A stretch of DNA of 64,000 bases, from positions 235,677,038 to 235,741,037 of the forward strand of contig JAQMRL010000001.1 of the NCBI GenBank assembly GCA_035578175.1. Direction: 5' to 3'. How positions within the stretch are numbered: position 1 is the first letter of the stretch; each line of letters opens with the position of its first letter. Below, one piece after another: positions 56,656-64,000 of the stretch. Below the pieces are notes generated by a model that was given only the letters and a program-made list of their open reading frames with translations, was not told the DNA's origin and ran no database searches. Source of the DNA: Catonia carolina. Taxonomy: Eukaryota > Arthropoda > Insecta > Hemiptera > Achilidae. Position numbers and translations under genes: made by a program.

Positions 56656-58117
56656 TTCTTTATTTTCTTTGAAAAATCAGTTTTTTCCAAACTTGCTCCT
56701 TACAGTGCATTTTAGGGAAAAAGTACACAATACCTAACGTAAATTTGTTGAATATTCTACAATTTTTTTAATAACATTTTATTTTCCGGCAAAAATATTC
56801 GCTGATAAAAATTACTTTTCTTGTAACAAAACTTTATTATGTATAGTTTTTCCTCATATGTTTTTTTATGTTGTTAATAAAGATGTTTAATGGGTGATAT
56901 TAATATTATGTTGGATTGTGAATTTTGACTCAGTGTAGTATCGAAAATTTATTTTTCATCAATTAAGTTAGTTTTGTTAAATGTTTCTGTATCTTAGTCA
57001 ATATTTTCGTTCTTTTTCCCTGGATACTCCAAGCGAATGCCGGGTTTGTCTTATTGTATTCTTTGCAGTTAAATTAACGTTCCCATTCCTTACCCGAAAT
57101 TTTTGACTCGTTATATTATAATTTAATGAATGTTATTTTACATGACTGTAAAGGTTTTTAATTGGTTTCTACTGAAATAACAGGCATAAAATTTTTCCTT
57201 AATTTAAATTTAATATACTATAATTTAAAAAGTATAAAATTTAGGGAGAATAAAAAACTCTTCAACTTTTAGTAACGTGTATTTTTTGTGCAACGTTTAG
57301 GTAATCAGCAATTTTAGATCTTCTGAGGTGAAACTGTTCATTTTATAAAAATGTTGACACGTTCCACGTTGTTGATCTTGTAACAGTATTGCGGCTGTTG
57401 AGAATACAACATCAAAATCACTCATAAATTTTATTACTGTTTCAAGGTCAACAAGTAAGTCAGTGCGGTTTGTTGAGCGATTTGATTACAAGAAAACGAA
57501 CAAAATATCGAAGTAAAACGTTCAAACAATAAAAATTGTAAATACATTTTATTTAATCTCTGAACTTAAGAAGTATATGATTTCGCATGGAAAAAGTTAT
57601 TTTTAAATAAAACAAAAATAAATAAATGAGAATTGAACTGCCAGAAACATTGGAGGGTTAGAAAGTTTTGTGACAATATAAAATAAAGTTTTTCATTGTA
57701 AGATCTCTTTTGATTGTATTGTGAAATTTCATTTCACAAAATGAAATAAACGTTCGTACAAAAATTGTCTGAAAGTGGAAATTCGATTTATTTTTAGACC
57801 TTCTGTATTGATTTTCTAGTATTGTTTGAAGAGTATTTTTCTTTTAAAATAAATCGGAAACGTTTATTTACACATTTCATCTTCCTCATGAATACATTCT
57901 TCAAAATATTGTCGTTGTTTGTTTGTTGTATTAATGGTGTTCTGTTCACGTGGAATTTCTTACAAGTTATTGTTTTTTTCAGATGAAATCTCATGTAAGA
58001 CCTAAATGAAGAACGCCTAAATAAAATTAATTTATTGGAAAATTTAAATATGTATTTTCTGAAACTTTTTTCATGTTTTTATTGTTTTAGTTCGTACTGG
58101 CGAATGCGCCCGCTCTG
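56656..58117. other. Unannotated, with weak family H traces
   Basis: Between about 56665 and 56790, AAAAATCAGTTTTTTCC, AGTGCATTTTAGGG and TTCTACAATTTTTTT faintly resemble an H internal unit. No gene was recognised in the stretch. Confidence 0.4.
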
Positions 58118-58129
58118 CGCGTGGTTTAT

Positions 58130-58303
58130 TTTTTTGTTTTTGTTTTACGTCTAATTTTTCTGCAATTTCTGCTTATGCAGACGGTGGATAATGATTATAA
58201 TGAAAATGAGTGATGAAAAATTGCCAGACCTGACTGGGAATTGAACCCGGGACCCCGGCGTAGAAGCCAGTTGCGCTAACCACTACACCAACGGGCCGGC
58301 CCA
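58130..58303 (-). mobile_element. Family C SINE with 12-bp target duplication
   Basis: CGCGTGGTTTAT (58118-58129) and CGCGTTGTTTAT (58304-58315) flank it. The minus strand has head GGCCGGCCCGTTGGTGTAGT, B box GGTTCAATTCC, TCAGGTCTGGCA, the CCGTCTGCATAAGCAG body and an A-rich tail. Confidence 0.92.
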
Positions 58304-58543
58304 CGCGTTGTTTATTGCTAGCCTCAAAAGGGCCCATTAAATAAACTGTTTGTTTCTCTCCCGGTTTCGTTGTAAACTTTTCCAAATTCATTTAATTCTA
58401 ATATTAATTTTGTTGTTACTACATTATATTACTAATGGCGATTTTCAGATTTACAGATGTTTTGGAAGGTACGGTAATAATACTGACCAGATGTTTATCA
58501 TGCCAGTCCGTTTAGTAGTTACTGGTTTAGTAGTGTAGTGAAT

Positions 58544-59241
58544 AAAAAAATCTGGTGTGAAACACTCACACGACTTTCTCTTGCCAATACAAATAATGCA
58601 CAATATAACCTAATATTATGACAAAAAAAAATAATAGAAATGAACATAAAAACTAACCTCAAAAAAGTTAACCTAATTTTAGTCATGAGTGAAAGTCGCT
58701 TAATGAAAATCAACCTTAGTTTGGCTTAATACCACGGAAAATCACTCTTTGACGCTAAAGTAGGCTTTGTAGAGAAAAATGCTTAAAATAAAAGTTGTAG
58801 ATCTTTTAATTTCCTATTAATTTGATTATATACACGTTGTCGTAAAAGCGTAAAGGCCGTAATCGTAAGAAATCATTTTTTTAAAGATTTTCATGGAAAA
58901 AACAAAGTCACTAATATCGCTAAACTAAGCGTTATACAAAAAAAAAACCGTTCTAAATAAAAGTTGTAGTTTTTTAAATTGTCTACAACTTTTATTATTA
59001 AATTTTGCCGCTAAAATGCATATTAAGGCGGCAATCTTAAAAAAAACTATTTGTTTTACGAGAGCACAGCCTCCCCAAGAATTTCAGCAGATACACACAC
59101 ACACAAAGACCAATCGCTAAAAACATGTTTTTTGGATTCAGGGGGTCTGAAAACGTGTAGATCCGGTGAAAACTCGATTTCGAAAAATCGGCATGAAAAC
59201 AATACTTTCCTTTCTTTATATTCATATAGGCAAAAGAAAGT
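58544..59241 (-). mobile_element. Family H copy 12, internally deleted
   Basis: Both ends are good. The 3' hairpin is perfect (plus strand GTGTGAAACACTCACAC), and the 5' tip is ACTTTCTTTTGCC on the minus strand. About 270 bp are missing at 59092, where a CTGCTGAAAT tract joins a short CA run directly, removing the ATCAAAATCGGTCAACCGG region. Confidence 0.87.
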
Positions 59242-60424
59242 AAAAATTGTTCAGTTTCATTTATGACGTGTTGCTGTCAGCTTCAGATTAAGCGCAATTT
59301 AAGATTTTATTCAGAAAACGGATCACAAAATCGGCTTACGGTAAAAATTAATTTACCAAATAATTTTAAAGAGAATTACACAACGTACAATTTATGTTTT
59401 TTGTCAAACACGTCGAGCTTATCAGTAATTCTGTATTTTCTGTAAAATAACTGCGTACGATTTGTCCATTCCATATTAATACATTTAATTTTGTTGACCA
59501 CACACATTATTGTAGCTGTCCTGGGTACTTAGTCAAAATCATTCATAAAATAAATGTTTTTTATTACTATTTATTACTACTATTACTATTTATTAGTATT
59601 ACTATTTATTAGTATTACTTAATATTAGTACTACTTAATATTAGTACTTAATATTAGTACTACTAATATTAATATTAATTAATATTAATATTACTTAATA
59701 TTAGTACTATTTATTAGTATTACTTAATATTAGTATTATTTATTAGTTTACTATTTATTAGTATTACTATTAAACAAAACTAGGACCTTAATAGTCAAAT
59801 AAACTAACGTTTCTTGCAGTTTTTAGTATCCGTAATTTATATTTTTATAATTTACACTCCTGATTTTTTTCAACAGTTTTGTTTAAAGTTTATTTATTAT
59901 TAATATACCTCTAAATATTTTTTGTTAGTTATTATCTACACAAACCAATTTATTAATAGTTGTTTCTCAACAGCAGTATTATATATAAACTTTATAGCTA
60001 TAATGTCAAGGCAACAAATCCTTACGTCAGCGTTTAAAGTATTATTTATTGTCCTCAGCTATGAACTTTATTAAAATGTAAGATCATGTTACGCTGTTTC
60101 AAAAATACACGTACTGTCTGATATTGATATACTGCATATAAGTACATATAATTTTTTCATGAGATAAGAAGCGTGAACTTTATGTAAGAGATTTCTTCAT
60201 AGTTTCTGGTAAACTTAATTTTGTTGAAATGCAAAGATCATCCTTAGTTTACCGGTAACAAATTTTTCTGTTAACCTAGGTATGTTTTTAAGTTTTATCA
60301 TTTATCTTATTTGACAATGGATATAATAGATTCCTTTTATAACTATGAAATTACATCTGTCTACAGGACAATTGTAATTCATCTATTTTTATCTAAGATA
60401 TTACTATTTGCTAACTGAATACTA
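59242..60424. other. Unannotated, with a complex AT microsatellite
   Basis: Apart from the tandem AT repeat at 59560-59770, no gene or family match was seen. Confidence 0.5.
59560..59770 (+). repeat. Complex tandem repeat of TATTACTATTTATTAG / TACTTAATATTAG units
   Basis: About 210 bp built from two alternating short motifs, ACTATTTATTAGTATT and ACTTAATATTAGT, in irregular order with trinucleotide-like slippage. No coding potential. Confidence 0.85.
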
Positions 60425-60636
60425 AAACAATCTGGTGTGAAACACTCACACGACTTTCTCTTGCCAATGAAAATATTAACAATATAACCTAACATTAGTT
60501 ATATTAGAAATAACAAAAAACTAACCTCAATAAACATTACCTAATTTTAATCATGAGTGAAAGACTCAAAATGAAAATAAATCCGTTTGGCTTTAAAATA
60601 CGGAAAATCACTCATTGACGCTAAACTACTAAGTTT
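60425..60636 (-). mobile_element. Family H copy 13, only the 3' end
   Basis: Perfect hairpin (plus strand GTGTGAAACACTCACAC) and inner repeat CTTTCTCTTGCC, then about 180 bp of the element up to GACGCTAAACTA. It ends at an inverted duplication. Confidence 0.85.
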
Positions 60637-60675
60637 TAATGCATACTAAGTCTTGGCTTTACTTAGTATGCATTA
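60637..60675. repeat. 15-bp perfect hairpin at the H13 breakpoint
   Basis: TAATGCATACTAAGT (60637-60651) and its exact reverse complement (60661-60675) flank nine bases. ATGCATACTAAGG is normal family H interior, so the second arm looks like a fold-back copy made when H13 was broken. Confidence 0.85.
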
Positions 60676-63407
60676 CTATTTATTTATTGTATTTAGTAAA
60701 ATATAGCTACATTAAAATTACAATTCATGACTATACTAAGCTATGTACAATATTTTAAACTAAATATACTTATACGCAAAAACTCTTCTTCACAAAGAGT
60801 TCTTCTGTCCGCGCATAGGAGTATACAGAACAAAAACATTAATTCACTTAAATACTTAAAACTACTATAAAATTACTAAGTTAAATTACTACTGGAAGCT
60901 ATATTATAATAGCGATATTATAATTTTTATTTTATAACTACAACTACTTTACAATAATATATTTTAACTAACACAACTTAAATATTTTAACTTTATACGA
61001 AATTAATTCAATAAATGAGCATAAAGAGACAGTTAAACTGTCGCAAAGAGAAAATTAAAAACTAATAAAACAGTTATTTTAAGACGTGGAAAAGTTTCTC
61101 AAGTTCTTGCTCACAGATCGATATTACGTATATGATATTTTAGTTTATGTTTTAATAGTTGTGGTGACATAATACTGTGTAATACTAGTATGCAAACGTT
61201 ACTTATCGTGATCTAAAATGGTCCATAGAAAAAAAGGAAGAAAAATAATTATGTAGCTGCATAAATATATTATGATATTATTTTTATCAATGACCTGGAA
61301 GAAATTTTATCTATAATTATTTTAAAATTTGTTTTTCCTTATAAATCAGTGGAAAAATTTAGTTTATTAAAAATTTAGAAATAAGTAATTAAAAATGTAC
61401 TGTGTATGTTATACATTTATCGAGGCATTTGTAGAGACAGTTAATTAAGTATCGTTTTCGATAATTATTGGCATATAACGCGCGAGGTAACTGAATTGAT
61501 ACTTATTAATTCAATCTCAGGTAGTTTGATACAGCACTCGGTTATTCACAGCTAACGTTTGCGTAACTGCATCGTTCGAATACATTGATAATATTTCCTA
61601 ATTATCTGAAAATTTACTGGGATGACAAATTGCAGTGCATTGATAACAAGTACTTAACGATTCAGTAGGCATGCATTATATTTATTTATACAATTATGTA
61701 TTTTTGCATCAGTTCTTTAAAAAGACAAGTTGGGTGGTAGCATGCTTTCTAAAAAATCAGTGGTCCGGGGTTTGATCTGTAGTGACTGTATACATATCGT
61801 TCTTTAAATCTATCGTGGTACTTATTCCAAAGTAATTGAATTAAATTTATAATAGTAAATTTACATAAGTAATTACTAAATGTTTACGTATAATTCTTAT
61901 ACATCTTCCTATCAATTCGCTTTCATCAGTAGACGAACTTAGACTGGTTTACATAGACTCCCTGATATACAACTTCTGAAAATTTATTACATTATTCCCG
62001 TAAGGCAATCCTTCATTTTTTTGCCAGTGTCTCTCTCGGACCATTACTTCCCAAACTTGAGTCATTTCGTTTTTCTAGGTGGCGTAGTAAAATTTTATTT
62101 TGTTTTTTTTTCTGAAAAAAAGGTACTTGTCGATGTCCCCTTGCGCCACTTATCTCTATTTCTCAGAGATACTAATTGCGAAAGTCCTCACTTATTCAGC
62201 GATCAATATTACACGATATTCTAGAAAGCTGACTTTTTGCATATTTATACCTTAGGGGTTGTACAGAAACCCTAAAACATTTTAATTTTGATTACTTGTA
62301 CCTTAGGGGTAAAGAGAATGTTTCGATCGTTTAGCTTCCTGGTCAAGGTTTTCGCACAGATTTACTTGGCCATTCCAAATAAATTCTCGGTCAGACTATT
62401 TTTTGCATTCTAAGCAGTAATACCTTTCCATTCCTTGCCCTCAAATTTTCATTTGTTCATGTGTATAATGTATGTTGTTTTACGTGACAGTAAAGTTTAT
62501 TTATTTATTTATTATTATTATTATTAATATTATGTCTTCCAGAAGAGCTACTGTTCTAAAGATGAGTATCTGTGTTCTTTAACATCCCCAGAAAAAGTAA
62601 AGCATTTGTGTTTCGGTTTATTATTTATGAGGAAGACAGGGTTAACTAGCCTATAGCCCAACGAACTAAAGACTGCAGAAGAGATCTAGCCAATAACAGC
62701 CGAGGTCGGGTGTGAAGTTACCCCTTCGCTAAGTCACACTCTTTTTCACCGAACTCCAGCTGACTTTTTGTTAGACTGTCATCCACAGCGAGACCACTAC
62801 GTGACGAAGCAGGTTACGATTAACGAAAGTCAATTGGCTCTTGTGCTGTGATCTATTTTTAAGTCACTATGCTCCGCCTTCATCTGTCGCATAGTCGCTA
62901 GTCTCTAGTCGTCTAGTCATCGCTTCACAGTTTCTAGTTCGTTAAGCTATAACAATTAATATTACATAAATGTAACTTCCCAAATAGCTAGTATTCTGGA
63001 AATCTCCTTTCGTATTCTTAAAGTGAAACTTAAAACCATTAATGTTTCTGGCGGTATAATCAAAGAAACCAGCACTCCTTTGATGGTATTATTTAGCCCG
63101 CGTGCTGTACTGGCTCAATTGCCTGTAAGATAATAAGTGAACTATTATCGAAAAAAAACATTAACCGAACTCTCCATTACAAGTTACCAGCAACCAAAAA
63201 ATATGTGTTTGTAGCGGTATGTTTATAATAAAAGAACGATTTTATTTTTAAATATTATTGTTAAATTAATTATTTAACTAAAAAATTAAATTAAAACTTT
63301 AACGGTACGGTCTCTCCCAACCGACCAAGCAAATAGCTGTTTAAAAATTTATCTTAAATTTCCTACTGCAACAATTCAAAATTTAAATGTAAAAAAATGT
63401 ACATTGT
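60676..63407. other. 2.7 kb without recognised genes
   Basis: AT-rich. A less AT-rich block at about 62640-62960 includes tandem TAGTCGCTAGTCTCTAGTCG sequence. A tRNA-like patch at about 61727-61780 (GGTGGTAGCATGC and GGGGTTTGATC) may be a decayed SINE head. Short ATT repeats lie near 62505-62530. Confidence 0.45.
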
Positions 63408-63563
63408 GGCCGGCCCGTTGGCTTAGTGGTTAGCGCAACTGGCTTCTAAGCCGGGGTCCTGGGTTCGATTCCCGGTCAGGTCTGGGATTTCTTCATCGCT
63501 TGTTTTCATTATCCACCGTCTGCATTAGCAGAAATTACAGAAGCCAGACGTAAAACCGAAATA
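63408..63563 (+). mobile_element. Family C SINE, best-preserved 'TTAGCGCAACTGG' copy
   Basis: Head GGCCGGCCCGTTGGCTTAGT with an A-box-like TTAGTGGTTAGCG. B box GGTTCGATTCC lies at 63462-63472. Then CGGTCAGGTCTGG and the body with CCGTCTGCATTAGCAGAAAT. The tail is CGTAAAACCGAAATAAAC. No clear target duplication. It looks like a retroposon: no acceptor stem forms and the sequence recurs elsewhere. Confidence 0.9.
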
Positions 63564-64000
63564 AACAATATAAAAATAATTTTTATAAATAGCTTTATAC
63601 TTTTAAATAAAATTAAGTAAATTGTTTCAATTTGAACTTAAAGTATTGCGTTTTAACTATGAATTTTGAAAAATTTATATTTTTTTTATTATTATTTTGT
63701 AATCAGATGTAGCAGAATACTGACTGCTACATGTTGGAATATTAATTTTCTCTTTATTCTTTGCTTGTTTTTCCTATATGAGATAATATTGGCTAACAGA
63801 ATAACCGTTCCATGAATTTTTCAGTGATTTAATTTATTTGTGCAGTTGAGTGCGGTTTTAGGTTTTGTGTTTTATTTTTTTCAGTGGTTTTAATTCGTGG
63901 CTTACCGCAATTAATACCGAGTGTTTCGATGAAAACCGCTTTTTTCTACGTAGTAATGCTGTGATGATCCTTCATGCATCTAGGACAGATGATACAGTGA
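63564..64000. other. No recognisable feature
   Basis: AT-rich end of the window without matches. Confidence 0.5.

Noticed and set aside
62640..62960. Solo LTR
   Set aside because: Less AT-rich with TAGTCGCTAGTC-type repeats, but no TG...CA ends or target duplication could be defined.
63408..63484. Possible functional tRNA gene
   Set aside because: A and B boxes are present but no acceptor stem closes, and the sequence continues into a SINE body shared with dispersed copies.

Overview
This window looks like gene-poor, AT-rich nuclear DNA of an insect or other arthropod. I see no host exon, rRNA, CRISPR array, operon or prokaryotic signal. What can be recognised is almost entirely transposable-element sequence. 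The arthropod call rests on the DUF4817/DD41D-type mariner transposase, tRNA-derived SINEs, jockey-like LINE tails and long (CA)n tracts. A hemipteran is possible but is only a guess. The only long uninterrupted reading frame is a 358-codon mariner-superfamily transposase at 5730-6806, and even it opens with GTG instead of ATG.

Four non-coding families dominate. (1) Family H is about 0.9-1.1 kb, with at least 13 recognisable copies covering roughly 15% of the window. Its 5' end ACTTTCTCTTGCC is repeated inverted about 25-30 bp inside its 3' end. The inner copy is followed by a hairpin (GTGTGA-gtgtt-TCACAC) and a T-rich terminus. This layout, with internal units of about 170 bp and a microsatellite, resembles non-autonomous Helentron/Helitron2 elements. 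(2) Family B is about 395 bp, 8 copies, a SINE-like retroposon with no visible tRNA head, a small 3' hairpin, an (AAC)n tail and 9-13 bp target duplications. (3) Family C is a tRNA-derived SINE with two kinds of head. (4) Family D is a second tRNA-like SINE of about 330 bp. Lesser components are a DD41D element and a deletion derivative of a relative, a hAT derivative carrying a transposase C-terminus, two MITEs or fold-back elements, mariner fragments, and several 5'-truncated LINE tails.

Layout. 1-4.8 kb: a MITE with a nested SINE, then repeats F and E. 4.8-7.1 kb: H1 next to a repeat E copy split by the DD41D transposon. 8-16 kb: H2-H4, B1-B2 and SINEs. 18-22.6 kb: H5 (with a hAT inside) and H6 (with a MITE and an exact 170-bp tandem duplication). 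23-28 kb: B copies, LINE remnants, and a palindrome split by a LINE insertion. 28-31.7 kb: a repeat-poor stretch of slightly higher GC. 32-48 kb: dense H, B, C, D and LINE insertions, including the DD41D derivative inside H10. 48.4-50.3 kb: an unexplained A-rich block. 50.3-64 kb: sparser copies.

Nothing here acts as a pathway. The value lies in the insertion history: at least eight nested insertions give a relative chronology, with H usually the host and the SINEs, DD41D derivative, hAT and MITE younger. Two polypyrimidine-CAG|GTAA motifs on the + strand (9607-9632, 32719-32742) resemble recursive splice sites and would fit a giant intron of a + strand gene, but this is speculative.
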